A DNA stretch of 64,000 nucleotides from Apoda limacodes. Taxonomy: Eukaryota > Arthropoda > Insecta > Lepidoptera > Limacodidae. The notes under the pieces are model-generated. The model did no database searches. It had not been told where the DNA came from and worked only from the letters and a program-made list of their open reading frames with translations. The stretch spans positions 3,710,803 to 3,774,802 of the forward strand of contig OX291550.1 in NCBI GenBank assembly GCA_946406115.1, given 5' to 3'. Both the position numbers and the translations under genes were made by a program. Each line of letters opens with the position of its first letter. Within the stretch, counting starts at the first letter, position 1. Below, piece after piece: positions 37,101 to 40,507 of the stretch.

Positions 37101-39225
37101 GTCTCGGCCACTTTTTCTGTGGAGTTTTTCGAAGCATTAATAGAAACTTGCAACTGTACAAGAGAGCATCATCCGTAACTTATTGTAGTTAATAACGAAG
37201 ACAATTTACGAAAATGAGTGAAATACCTTAGTACTGTTCTTTGCGCCAACGCTTTATATTATCCATTGACTTTACAACCTCACAGGTCTCTCTGCGCTAC
37301 ATTACGTGGATCTTCACAGCTCCAGGAATCTATACATCATTGGGTTTAGCTTGTTCTTCCCTCTGGTGCTGACGCGGTGGATGGCGGCTCACAGCGGCGC
37401 CATACACACCGGAGTGGAGGCTCTAGATGCCGTGCTGCAAGTCTTGTTGTCTACTTCTATTCTAGTTGGAGGATTAATTGGATGTCTACTGGATAATCTA
37501 ATACCAGGTAATCGGGAAAAGCAAAGATTTTGAAAATGTTCATTTGTTATTGTATTACAGATGCTCGTGTGGTAGCGATGTTGATCAGTTAAGAACTCCA
37601 TGGACCTTCATGTCGAAAGAGTACGGCAGATTCTCCCGTCACGGCTCACTTAATGATGTGATCAAAAGGACCCTTGCCACCAGTAACGTACCTTCCGTTC
37701 TAATACCTGTAGGTGTAGTGCGTGATGATGGTAAAAGGCCCGATGGTATGACACTCGTTCCCTGGGAGCGTGGCCGAGCTTTATTGTGGGACGCCACTTG
37801 CGTAGATACCATGGCACGATCTTATCTCAGGGAAACGAGTGCAAAAGGAAAATGCAGAGCGCAACAAGCGGCTCAAATATAGTAAGTTACTTTCGGATTA
37901 CGTATTTGTGCCGTTTGCAGTAGAGACACTCGGCCCATGGGGTCAATGTGCTCATAAGTTTTTTAAATCTATTTTACCGCGCTTAAAAGCTGCTTCTGAC
38001 GACAAGAAGGCTAGCTCATTTCTCGCTCAGAGAATAGGTATTTCGATTCAGAGGGGAAATGCAGCCAACGTTCTTAGAACTCTACTACGCGGGCACACAC
38101 TTTTTTATAATTAGCTTTTAAATTTCTTAGTAGGTATATTGTTTCGTAATAACTGTATTATTAATTTTATTAATTGAATAAATAAGATTACTTTATATTA
38201 CTATATTTCCTTGTTGTTCTTGTTACCCACTCTTATTAAAGTTGGAGGAATTATTAGTTTTGTAATACTTACTTCAAAAATAGTCCGGTCCGTGGCGTAG
38301 TGGGTAATGACCTGACTGCTGAATGAAGAGGCATGCGCTTCGATTCCCGCACAAGACAAATACTTATGTGCTGAACATTTGTGTTTATATTATTATTTTT
38401 ATTTGTGGTAGATGTAAAAAAATCTCTATCAATTATAATAATTTAATGTTTCCTTGGCAAATAATAACTTTTTTTGTCATATTTTTCGTAACGTATAGAA
38501 ACCGCAAAGAGTTTCTCTTATTGACTTACTTGAATGAGTTAAAAGTAAGAACTGTTTTTCCCTAACCCGAAGAGTCCAGCAGCAATACTATGTAACGGTA
38601 TTATAATTTTGATCTGGTTTGATCAGGGACGGACGAGGAGCGAGGGTTGGCGGCCTGGGCCAAGGAGATGGCGCTTGACGCTACCGGCGTCTCTGAAGGC
38701 GGGGACACTTATGACTTTCCTATCGGAATGTCTATCGTCAGAAAGTAAGAAAACTTAATAGATTAAATAAAATTCACATGAAACTGATTCGATTAAGATT
38801 TGGGAGTTCTCAACTGTTAGAAAAACGAAAAATTTAAATTTAAGAAGATAAAATAAGGACATATGGATGATAGACATGTGTTTCCCCCGAAAGGGAGAAC
38901 CAGTAGCTGACAACGCAGGTACACCATAATGTAGAGGAGAGGTTTTTAACGCCCTCCACTTCAGTCCTACGTGACAGGGGTGAGCTTATCGCCTAATACA
39001 GTGTATCTGGAATAAAGTAATAAATCCCATAAGTTACAAGTTTTTAAGTATTACGTTGTTAAAAAAAAAAGAATATGCATAGAATTATATACCCGATTGC
39101 CAGTTCTTGTAAATATTAAGTTACTTTTAAATATTTTCAGGCTCAAATTTACCTCGTATTTACCATTTATGCCGACATACGAAGCCGGGAAGTTCACAGC
39201 GCTGTTCCGCAAGAAGGAAAGCTGA
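3905..39225 (+). CDS. SLC23A: SLC23 family transporter gene (nucleobase-ascorbate transporter), 3' ten exons
   Basis: Ten exons (3905-4138, 5011-5146, 29569-29689, 33816-33957, 34591-34704, 35251-35390, 36920-37067, 37286-37507, 38627-38744, 39141-39225) join in consistent phase to about 485 residues ending in FRKKES. Family: sodium-coupled or proton-coupled carriers with 14 membrane segments that move ascorbate (mammalian SLC23A1/2) or nucleobases. Seen: a [13 protein letters not shown] segment, many hydrophobic helices, APPPP, NPA..., and the family signature [10 protein letters not shown] in the exon at 35251. The N-terminal 80-100 residues, including the first helices, must lie upstream of the window. 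The gene is interrupted only by introns. All internal donors are GT and acceptors AG, and no frame break was found, so it looks functional. The substrate cannot be decided from sequence alone. Confidence 0.9.
4139..5010 (+). other. SLC23 intron, no recognised element
   Basis: AT-rich intron sequence. It holds a near palindrome with repeated ACACGTGT around 4757-4778 (an E-box-like CACGTG core seen twice). Nothing shows that it is regulatory. Confidence 0.5.
5011..5146 (+). CDS. SLC23A: SLC23 exon: [20 protein letters not shown]
   Basis: Acceptor 'ggcctag', donor 'gttagt'. The first two bases complete the glycine split from the previous exon. It encodes [18 protein letters not shown] followed by [18 protein letters not shown], the family's conserved PLTIAP helix and the short loop before the next helix. 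It leaves in phase 2. The following intron is about 24.4 kb. Confidence 0.9.
5166..5556 (+). repeat. Old interspersed repeat of lepidopteran type
   Basis: Begins near 'gcggaaccctattact', contains a 'gtccgtccgtccg' stretch and an AT-rich middle, and ends with 'gcgagtccgactcgcac' followed by 'ttggccgatttt' (5527-5555). I recognise this head, middle and tail order as a repeat found many times in moth genomes; its class is not settled by what is visible. It starts about 20 bp after an SLC23 donor site. Confidence 0.55.
5557..6111. other. Intronic AT-rich stretch
   Basis: No gene or recognised element; short ATAC/TACA runs near 5680-5720. Confidence 0.5.
6112..6182 (+). repeat. 5S rRNA-like fragment inside a decayed repeat
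   Basis: The segment 'agcaacgtcaggcgcggtc' followed by 'agttcctggatggg' resembles the internal promoter and 3' half of insect 5S rRNA (AAGTTAAGC-ACGTC-GGGC-CGGT-AGTAC-TGGATGGG). It lacks the 5' third and diverges after the GATGGG. It is best read as part of a 5S-derived SINE or of a 5S pseudogene, not a functional gene. Confidence 0.4.
6360..6456 (+). repeat. SINE/LINE-type tail with a 35-bp tandem duplication
   Basis: 'gagaggcctgtgcccctgca' followed by 'aggacgaat' matches the 3' tail of a common lepidopteran retroposon ('gcccagcagtgggacg...'). The segment from 'tgtgcccctgca' is present twice, at 6387 and 6422, with a 35-bp period. Confidence 0.45.
6457..6847. other. Intronic AT-rich stretch
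   Basis: Nothing recognised. Confidence 0.5.
6848..6952 (-). pseudogene. 3' end of an unnamed repeat-borne protein family (copy 1)
   Basis: On the minus strand, about 22 codons read [21 protein letters not shown], closely matching the C-terminus of the copies at 37.6 and 40.1 kb (IQRGNAA...). The sequence after the coding part, with 'ttagctttaaattttctta' then 'gtaggtatat', also matches the 3' flank of the 37.6-kb copy. A shared untranslated tail means these are copies of one mobile family and not convergent proteins. Confidence 0.6.
6945..7062 (+). repeat. Interspersed repeat copy, inverted relative to 9868-9960
   Basis: Shares 'agtagagaagcca', then 'agtcctctaccgacaactgg' and 'ttcagcatgat', with the reverse complement of 9868-9960. 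Both copies abut remnants of other elements. The repeat may be the upstream part of the family ending at 6848. Confidence 0.6.
7220..7525. repeat. Degenerate tandem repeat, about 140-bp period
   Basis: The motif aatccRyGATRAyGG recurs at 7222, 7366 and 7507, with 'ccggctaa' and 'tcgaccg/ccgacc' at similar offsets. The 161-bp repeats at 8.1-8.5 kb share 'gccgtttttt', 'ggtcggctaa' and the same spacing of motifs, so the two blocks may be related. Confidence 0.4.
7955..8510. mobile_element. 556-bp insertion made of 161-bp tandem repeats, flanked by TCTCA
   Basis: The host LINE reads straight across if this block and one copy of TCTCA (7950-7954 and 8511-8515) are removed, as judged by the uninterrupted copy at 42.35 kb. 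Inside are three units anchored on 'gggtggtcggctaa' at 8087, 8237 and 8398 (periods 150 and 161). Each complete unit carries two perfect palindromes: a 20-bp CCCTTTTTTT/AAAAAAAGGG and a 9-bp stem GGCTAACTT/AAGTTAGCC with a 6-base loop. No coding capacity and no terminal inverted repeats are visible. Confidence 0.7.
9710..9747. repeat. Perfect 14-bp inverted repeat with 10-base spacer
   Basis: Arms ACCGCACCACGGTA (9710-9723) and TACCGTGGTGCGGT (9734-9747). It lies in the part of LINE family A just after [12 protein letters not shown] local inverted duplication is the simplest origin. Confidence 0.85.
9868..9960 (-). repeat. Interspersed repeat copy, inverted relative to 6945-7062
   Basis: The reverse complement carries 'agtcctctaccgacaactgg' and 'ttcagcatgatcttct', matching 6945-7062. 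It marks the upstream limit of the LINE fragment ending at about 9855. Confidence 0.6.
10365..10483. repeat. Imperfect inverted repeat rich in ACTAGT
   Basis: The arm starting 'aatacactagtaag' pairs imperfectly with the arm ending 'agtaaactagtatt', with about 30 bases between. Arms are about 42 bp. It could be a small MITE remnant. Confidence 0.5.
11770..11935. repeat. Degenerate tandem array, about 22-24 bp units
   Basis: Seven diverged units built on TCTACTGAGCTTnTAAAGTAC can be followed from 'tactgagctattaaaatatg' to 'tctactgcgtttactagtc'. Units differ by up to a third of their bases, so the array is old. Confidence 0.55.
12481..13279. other. Stretch between inverted repeat and Tc1 element
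   Basis: No gene seen. Two diverged copies of a segment with 'gccggaca' and 'tgccagacac' occur at about 12612-12670 and 12758-12807, roughly 140 bp apart. Confidence 0.45.
13280..14176 (+). mobile_element. Tc1-family transposon, internally deleted
   Basis: Terminal inverted repeats begin CACACCGGCACAATTAGCG (13280) and end with its complement at 14176. TA dinucleotides flank both ends (13278-13279 and 14177-14178), the expected target duplication. The coding region starts only about 25 bp inside the left repeat, so the whole DNA-binding half of the transposase and the 5' untranslated part are missing. The terminal repeats remain well matched, so it could in principle be mobilised in trans. 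Confidence 0.85.
13316..13918 (+). pseudogene. Tc1-type DD34E transposase, C-terminal half with one nonsense codon
   Basis: One frame runs from 13316 to 13918 with a single TGA at 13691-13693. Catalytic residues are visible: D in LFTDECRV, D in LMQDNARAH and E in [10 protein letters not shown], with exactly 34 residues between the second D and the E (DD34E, the Tc1 spacing). The TGA lies where the family usually has tryptophan (MxWPAxSPDxNPIEH), so it is one base change from TGG. The helix-turn-helix DNA-binding part is absent, so the protein could not bind the terminal repeats even if the stop were read through. Confidence 0.88.
14285..14407 (+). pseudogene. THAP-like zinc-finger exon fragment
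   Basis: From about 14300 the frame reads [11 protein letters not shown], then [18 protein letters not shown], and is followed by a plausible donor GTATGT at 14404. The C..[C/F]....N...FFRFPLD..R pattern resembles the first exon of THAP domains in P-element-like transposases and THAP proteins; the second cysteine appears changed to phenylalanine. The rest of a THAP domain (the C..H half) is not found downstream because a foldback element follows. The identification is tentative. Confidence 0.35.
14458..14893. mobile_element. Foldback/MITE-like element with about 110-bp inverted arms
   Basis: The left arm (14458-14575, 'ttatggtgtcatcaat' ... 'aaaatataccacacta') pairs with the right arm (about 14787-14893, 'tagtgtggtatatttt' ... 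'attgatgacaccataa'), leaving a loop of about 210 bp. Arms differ by small indels. The loop carries no coding frame. Related sequence ('tcatcgtctggggtatcat') occurs near 43.53 kb. Confidence 0.75.
15109..16695. other. Intronic stretch, no gene
   Basis: AT-rich; open frames at 15149-15385 and 15870-16133 have no recognisable features. A short segment at 16303-16340 ('ctcacgggctttttcttggt') recurs diverged at 63.86 kb. Confidence 0.45.
16696..16963 (-). pseudogene. 3' part of an endonuclease/reverse-transcriptase LINE (family C)
   Basis: On the minus strand [14 protein letters not shown], then [13 protein letters not shown] match the C-terminal RSVGRP..KWTDD....GSGWMR.A motif of lepidopteran endonuclease-reverse transcriptase LINEs. 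It is directly cut by the Bel/Pao 5' LTR at 16964. Its upstream part resumes at 22892. Confidence 0.7.
16964..17173 (+). repeat. 5' LTR of Bel/Pao copy 1
   Basis: 210 bp from TGTTCGGAGTTCC to GTGCTAAAACA. It matches the 3' LTR over its length but lacks 20 bp that in the 3' LTR includes 'ttcaataaaat'. The missing piece lies between two short CAT repeats, as expected of a slippage deletion, and removes an AATAAA-type poly(A) signal. Confidence 0.85.
17183..17195 (+). other. Primer-binding site of Bel/Pao copy 1
   Basis: TGGCGACCGTTAC, nine bases after the LTR end. A TGG start and the similarity to the 3' end of an arginine tRNA fit a tRNA primer site; the tRNA identity is from memory of related elements. 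Confidence 0.6.
18134..19036 (+). pseudogene. Bel/Pao gag (DUF1759-type) remnant
   Basis: Starts [20 protein letters not shown] with a predicted coiled-coil N-terminal part ([23 protein letters not shown] heptads), then a stop at 18485 and, in the same frame, [21 protein letters not shown], the diagnostic 'lPki.l..FdG....w..F.d.f' of the Pao gag. After another stop and a shift come [40 protein letters not shown] and [16 protein letters not shown]. The zinc knuckles and most of the protease have been deleted after 19036. Confidence 0.85.
19037..19137 (+). pseudogene. Bel/Pao protease C-terminal remnant
   Basis: [20 protein letters not shown], then [11 protein letters not shown] matches the end of the Pao aspartic protease domain (DUF1758: FWD.L.....L..TKLGWI.aGp). 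The catalytic DTG/DSG part is missing, so a deletion joins gag directly to this end. The frame is then broken by the LINE fragment. Confidence 0.7.
19138..19288 (+). mobile_element. 3' end of LINE family A inserted in Bel/Pao
   Basis: Starts 'aaagaagttattagatttct' and ends 'ttagtggtat' plus a run of A. It matches the reverse complement of 41.9-42.05 kb. ATTGAA lies on both sides (just before 19138 and just after the A-run), a target-site duplication. A 5'-truncated LINE insertion with a poly(A) tail is the straightforward reading. Confidence 0.85.
19289..20470 (+). pseudogene. Bel/Pao reverse transcriptase remnant
   Basis: Frames at 19289-19711, 19715-20014, 20011-20262 and beyond read [56 protein letters not shown] (motif A with aspartate), [11 protein letters not shown] (the YVDD catalytic motif, intact) and FGLVWDP...F.F..KIPP. 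Stops at about 19712 and 20012 and at least three frameshifts make it non-functional. The order and motifs are those of Pao RT. Confidence 0.85.
20471..21263 (+). pseudogene. Bel/Pao RNase H and linker remnant
   Basis: After frame breaks around 20.6-20.8 kb, [24 protein letters not shown] sequence (RNase H of Pao) is followed from 20847 by [40 protein letters not shown] and [14 protein letters not shown] sequence ([11 protein letters not shown]), the usual link between RNase H and integrase. Confidence 0.8.
21347..22627 (+). pseudogene. Bel/Pao integrase, one in-frame TGA
   Basis: A single frame of about 427 codons, broken only by TGA at 22364-22366. In order: [20 protein letters not shown], an HHCC zinc-binding region ending CVICTR, the catalytic core with D in GVDYAGPF, D in FSDNGRNF and E in [21 protein letters not shown] and [11 protein letters not shown], then past the stop [20 protein letters not shown] and RPL-type C-terminus ending at 22627. 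All three catalytic acids are present. This is the best preserved part of the element. The stop replaces a residue just before [15 protein letters not shown], and is probably a recent mutation. Confidence 0.88.
22645..22656 (+). other. Polypurine tract of Bel/Pao copy 1
   Basis: CGGGGGGAGTTA directly before the 3' LTR, the expected place of the plus-strand primer. Confidence 0.65.
22657..22891 (+). repeat. 3' LTR of Bel/Pao copy 1
   Basis: 235 bp, collinear with the 5' LTR apart from scattered substitutions, a short insertion near 22745 and a 20-bp segment absent from the 5' LTR that includes an AATAAA-like signal. Confidence 0.85.
22892..23130 (-). pseudogene. Upstream part of LINE family C, cut by Bel/Pao
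   Basis: On the minus strand [20 protein letters not shown], then RELQKGLCLEF and KENPSH-type sequence match the '[21 protein letters not shown]....RAMLG' region of endonuclease-reverse transcriptase LINEs. In that family the segment directly precedes the one found at 16696-16963, so both are halves of one element. A minus-strand frame at 23143-23370 just upstream has no clear match; it may be a degraded continuation. Confidence 0.7.
23371..24665. other. Intronic stretch, no gene
   Basis: AT-rich; two related segments with 'aatgaatcacgtttataatt' (23774) and the complementary 'aattataaacgtgattcatt' (23994) form an inverted pair about 220 bp apart. Nothing else recognised. Confidence 0.5.
24666..25008 (+). 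mobile_element. Non-autonomous Helitron-like element
   Basis: Starts TCCTACTAATATTAC and ends with a GC hairpin around 'gggcggagccgctggc', 12 bases before the terminal CTAG (25005-25008), followed by T. A TC start, a 3' hairpin and CTRR end inserted before T are Helitron features. The internal text ('aaagtttgtatgtctgg', 'aggctactttttatccc') is that of a very common lepidopteran family. No coding sequence. An AT-rich 'ttaaataa' run near 24900-24950 looks like a later expansion. Confidence 0.75.
25020..25425 (-). pseudogene. LINE family A, heavily decayed 3' fragment
   Basis: Minus-oriented copy: 'taccacttaagtgg', 'caagcatacggc' and, further on, 'agtagccgtgggcattattt' and 'acaagcggtagaacac' align in order with 41.92-42.30 kb. 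A short gap separates two aligned halves at about 25.2 kb. No reading frame survives. Confidence 0.65.
25441..26475. repeat. 40-bp minisatellite, about 26 units
   Basis: Unit AACGAGCGAGGACTACTTAC followed by TGTGCAAGTAAAGTATAAAC. One unit near 25660 is 39 bp (one A lost). Variants fall into a few classes: GCGAGG, GCTAGG and GCGTGG at one site, TTACT or TCACT at another. The 3' half is richer in variants than the 5' half. Units are contiguous without spacers. Confidence 0.95.
26476..27169. other. Intronic stretch, no gene
   Basis: AT-rich with TATA/CATA runs at about 26610-26700; nothing recognised. Confidence 0.5.
27170..27495. repeat. Degenerate tandem repeat, about 120-bp units
   Basis: Three diverged units contain 'ttgaatctarca' or 'ttgaattcagca', 'aaaacccaacaraac', 'aaatcaaagatt' and 'aaaatggacgc'. 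They begin near 27185, 27290 and 27425. Confidence 0.45.
27496..29568. other. Last part of the 24-kb SLC23 intron
   Basis: No exon, LTR or coding remnant recognised. Open frames at 27509-27829 and 29029-29355 show no family features. Confidence 0.45.
29569..29689 (+). CDS. SLC23A: SLC23 exon: [20 protein letters not shown]
   Basis: Acceptor 'ttgttgcag', donor 'gtaaga'. One base completes the codon left open at 5146; then 40 full codons, ending in phase 0 at FKLFP. The FSQC..N....P..SY pattern and the short basic loop before WFPLFKLFP match the family. A very long intron precedes it, so this acceptor must be chosen over much transposon sequence. Confidence 0.88.
29690..30238. other. SLC23 intron, 5' part
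   Basis: AT-rich, nothing recognised. Confidence 0.5.
30239..30354. repeat. Decamer array (GGTAGCGTCA)n
   Basis: About 11.5 units of GGTAGCGTCA, near perfect except a GGTAGCATTA early and a GGTAGCGTTA last. It lies about 90 bp before the second Bel/Pao element. Confidence 0.95.
30443..30768 (-). repeat. 3' LTR of Bel/Pao copy 2
   Basis: Plus-strand reading runs from 'tgttctttattgtcaaatct' to 'aacataaggtata'. It matches 33273-33589. Confidence 0.8.
30769..31430 (-). pseudogene. Bel/Pao copy 2 integrase core and C-terminus, frameshifted
   Basis: Minus strand: [34 protein letters not shown] (second catalytic D region, S/D changed context), then in another frame [20 protein letters not shown] (the GG.WE.AVK region with the catalytic glutamate replaced: W-D-G-I-F-D) and [20 protein letters not shown] followed by [15 protein letters not shown] near 30.87 kb. 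The alignment and order are Pao integrase. Confidence 0.8.
31431..31546 (+). mobile_element. 3' end of LINE family A inserted in Bel/Pao copy 2
   Basis: Carries 'ggtgttgcaagcgtccata' to 'ttagtggtat' plus a run of 15 or so A. AACAAG occurs just before it and just after the A-run, a likely target duplication. It is on the + strand and splits the integrase of the minus-strand host. Confidence 0.8.
31547..32140 (-). pseudogene. Bel/Pao copy 2 RNase H-integrase linker and zinc region
   Basis: Minus strand: [20 protein letters not shown], a hydrophobic stretch, then [20 protein letters not shown] and [20 protein letters not shown] with [12 protein letters not shown], the HHCC region. Frame changes occur at about 31.76 and 31.55 kb. 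Confidence 0.75.
32298..32777 (-). pseudogene. Bel/Pao copy 2 RNase H
   Basis: Minus strand: [33 protein letters not shown], then [33 protein letters not shown] and [26 protein letters not shown] and the IPRLELLGA counterpart are RNase H motifs of Pao. The start is set by the frame, not by a real initiator, because the upstream RT is deleted. Confidence 0.8.
32778..33272 (-). other. Leader of Bel/Pao copy 2 with primer-binding site
   Basis: On the minus strand TGGTAGCAGAGCATAG lies at 33255-33270, two bases after the LTR end, where a tRNA primer site is expected. A minus-strand frame at 32821-33192 has no recognised domain and may be untranslated leader or degraded gag. Confidence 0.55.
33273..33589 (-). 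repeat. 5' LTR of Bel/Pao copy 2
   Basis: Plus-strand reading from 'tgttctttattgtcaaagat' to 'tacatacggtata'. Differences from the 3' LTR are spread evenly. Confidence 0.8.
33816..33957 (+). CDS. SLC23A: SLC23 exon: [20 protein letters not shown]
   Basis: Acceptor 'ttttcag', donor 'gtaaca'. It enters in phase 0 and leaves in phase 1. It encodes a membrane helix ([19 protein letters not shown]), an extramembrane loop [12 protein letters not shown] and [10 protein letters not shown], the well conserved loop before the next helix. The preceding 4.1-kb intron holds the second Bel/Pao element. Confidence 0.9.
33958..34590. other. SLC23 intron, nothing recognised
   Basis: AT-rich. Confidence 0.5.
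34591..34704 (+). CDS. SLC23A: SLC23 exon: [20 protein letters not shown]
   Basis: Acceptor 'cttccag', donor 'gtaact'. Phase 1 in and out. It encodes [15 protein letters not shown], then [18 protein letters not shown]. The (V)ES...YY..AR pattern is characteristic of the SLC23 substrate-binding helix region, where a conserved glutamate takes part in transport in characterised relatives; that glutamate is present here. Confidence 0.92.
34705..35250. other. SLC23 intron, nothing recognised
   Basis: AT-rich; a (TA)n(TG)n run lies at about 35215-35235 just before the acceptor. Confidence 0.5.
35251..35390 (+). CDS. SLC23A: SLC23 exon with family signature motif
   Basis: Acceptor 'gtccaaag', donor 'gtaaaa'. 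It completes an alanine codon from the previous exon and ends in phase 0. It encodes [12 protein letters not shown], then [18 protein letters not shown] and the nucleobase-ascorbate transporter signature [10 protein letters not shown] (pattern [QEP]-N-x-G-x4-T-[RKG]). This exon decides the family assignment. Confidence 0.95.
35595..36225 (-). pseudogene. Tc1/mariner-type transposase remnant in an SLC23 intron
   Basis: Minus strand: [31 protein letters not shown] (first catalytic D), HSYRGG/WFGS in shifted frames, [18 protein letters not shown] (second D), then [12 protein letters not shown] where the family has NP-I-E; the catalytic glutamate reads alanine. [20 protein letters not shown] and SMPNRW follow. 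Several frameshifts and stops. No terminal inverted repeats found. Confidence 0.8.
36226..36919. other. SLC23 intron, nothing recognised
   Basis: AT-rich; the segment at 36500-36540 has a short 'cccagaacactgggtgc' partial palindrome. No gene. Confidence 0.45.
36920..37067 (+). CDS. SLC23A: SLC23 exon: [20 protein letters not shown]
   Basis: Acceptor 'gaccag', donor 'gtttgt', a weaker but acceptable donor. Phase 0 in, phase 1 out. It encodes VGSRRVVQ, a hydrophobic helix, [17 protein letters not shown] and [13 protein letters not shown], matching the conserved P.P..GG..C..FG segment of the family. Confidence 0.92.
37286..37507 (+). CDS. SLC23A: SLC23 exon: [20 protein letters not shown]
   Basis: Acceptor 'cctcacag', donor 'gtaatc'. 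Phase 1 in and out, 74 codons touched. It encodes [18 protein letters not shown], a non-conserved loop with [12 protein letters not shown], then [18 protein letters not shown] and CLLDNLIPG. These match the last two or three helices of SLC23 proteins. Confidence 0.92.
37553..38150 (+). pseudogene. Unnamed repeat-borne protein family, C-terminal domain (copy 2)
   Basis: Two overlapping frames (37553-37882 and 37839-38114) joined by one frameshift read [40 protein letters not shown] with [59 protein letters not shown] and HTLFYN. I recall similar sequences as the end of reverse-transcriptase-like proteins in many invertebrates, but cannot name the family. The order PD-x(n)-L-W-D-x-T-C-x-D resembles a PD-(D/E)xK nuclease core; that is inference. 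It lies in an SLC23 intron in the sense direction. Its 3' flank matches the copy at 6.85 kb. Confidence 0.6.
38283..38480 (+). repeat. tRNA-derived SINE
   Basis: A polymerase III A box (TGGCGTAGTGGG, 38293-38304) and B box (GCTTCGATTCCC, 38337-38348) are spaced 33 bp apart, inside a tRNA-like head 'cctgactgctgaatgaagag'. A T-rich body with 'tatgtgctgaacatttgtg' follows, as in lepidopteran SINEs. No tRNA fold extends past the B box, so it is not a tRNA gene. Confidence 0.75.
38627..38744 (+). CDS. SLC23A: SLC23 exon: cytoplasmic tail start
   Basis: Acceptor 'tgatcag', donor 'gtaaga'. Phase 1 in, phase 2 out. It encodes [15 protein letters not shown] followed by [23 protein letters not shown] and the Y.FP.GM sequence are typical of the SLC23 C-terminal tail. 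The 3' part of this exon with the start of its intron is duplicated at 40402-40507. Confidence 0.92.
38745..39140. other. Last SLC23 intron
   Basis: AT-rich with a polypyrimidine-rich acceptor; nothing else recognised. Confidence 0.6.
39141..39225 (+). CDS. SLC23A: SLC23 terminal exon and stop
   Basis: Acceptor 'atattttcag'; the stop TGA is at 39223-39225. It encodes [14 protein letters not shown], then [11 protein letters not shown]. The YLPFMPTY pattern is the usual C-terminal tail of this family, so this is the natural end and not a truncation. Confidence 0.9.
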
Positions 39226-40139
39226 TTAATTATATTGTATAGTGGGAATAAGGCAATTAGTTAATGGAGGAAGATCTTAACATGCGACCTACTGTCATTT
39301 TAATGGAATGTCTGTTACAAATGCAGAGGAAGCATTTAATAACTTTTTTATTTATTTTAAAAATCGTTCAAAAATATTGTTTTTTATTTTTGATTGTTAA
39401 TATATTGTGTTAAAATGTGCTTAAAGATTTTTTGTAAATGTCCATCGAATTCAGTAAATATATTTTTAAGATAATCTTTTATAGACCTACCTGTCCTAGT
39501 AAACTTTTGAAAATCACTTAAACGTACAGCTTTAAACAGGTTTTGGTCAGCTCTAAAACATATTTTGTCAGCAAACAGAGTGAACACCCTAACCGTAACC
39601 AAAACAAAGGAAAAAACGTGAAAATATTCTAAGTCCGGTTATTTTTCCTTTGCACCTTTGCTTTCCTCGCTACCTTACTTTGTTTTTAAGTGCTTGCGCT
39701 AACCGATAATCCTATAGGCAGACCAATTTAGTATTTAAATATTTTCTGATGACCTAGATCATCATTTGGTTGCTGAGCAGGTATTGCTGGTGTTTATCAA
39801 AATCTGTCTGTTTTCATCAAAAAACTTACCGAACATACACAAACTACCAAGTACACTTATAAGCATAAGATATTATTAACATACAATAAAATAAATTCGT
39901 GCCTATTTAAAAACAGTTGTTTTTTTAATGATAAAATTAGGCTATGGAACAATATTATACAGCGGAATTGGATGTTCTATAAAAAATAATATTTGAAAAC
40001 TCAGCATTTCACCTTTGATACCTACGCTATGCATAAAATAAAATTATTTGGATTGTGCAATTTTATTTACATTTAATAATGAATTGTAAACTTTATTAAA
40101 TCTTAATATATATAACTAAAATAAATTAAACTAAAAATA
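39226..40139 (+). other. SLC23 3' untranslated region and flank
   Basis: AT-rich. The first clear AATAAA is at 39885-39890, which would give a 3' UTR of about 680 bases if used. No coding sequence; the minus-strand frame at 39384-39602 shows no family features. Confidence 0.45.
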
Positions 40140-40400
40140 TAAACTTAAATTATAAATAAAAAACCATTGCATTGTGGCATAGTGCCCAGAAGGCTGGCAG
40201 CGTTTCCTCTCTGTATGGCTAAACTTATTCTTTGTGTCAAGTAAATGCCAGCCCGCTGGTCACGAGATGCGTCAACCAAAAGTTTAGACAATTTTTTATA
40301 AAATTTATGGGCATTCGACCCCCATGGGCCCATGGTTTCAACAGCAAAAGGAACAAATACATAGCCCTCTCCCAGAGCTGTGTATTTGGATATTTATATA
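40140..40400 (-). pseudogene. Unnamed repeat-borne protein family, C-terminus (copy 3)
   Basis: Minus strand: [40 protein letters not shown] and [17 protein letters not shown], with one open frame to the stop. It is the same domain end as at 37.9-38.1 kb but clearly diverged, so it is not part of the local duplication that begins at 40402. Confidence 0.65.
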
Positions 40401-40401
40401 G

Positions 40402-40507
40402 ACCGGCGTCTCTGAAGGCGGGGACACTTATGACTTTCCTATCGGAATGTCTATCGTCAGAAAGTATGAAAACTTAATAGATAAATAAAATACACATGAA
40501 AAAGATT
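40402..40507 (+). pseudogene. SLC23A: Duplicate of the penultimate SLC23 exon end and donor
   Basis: 40402-40507 repeats 38683-38788: the coding text [20 protein letters not shown] is identical, followed by a donor GTATGA (GTAAGA in the original) and about 40 bp of intron with few changes. No acceptor or continuing exon exists here, so it is a fragment. It begins two bases after the repeat-borne remnant 40140-40400. Confidence 0.92.

Noticed and set aside
38283..38360. tRNA gene
   Set aside because: A and B boxes are present but there is no acceptor stem closing a cloverleaf, and a SINE body follows.
40402..40507. Alternative terminal exon of SLC23
   Set aside because: The copy has no acceptor, begins mid-exon and is not followed by an exon; it is a fragment.
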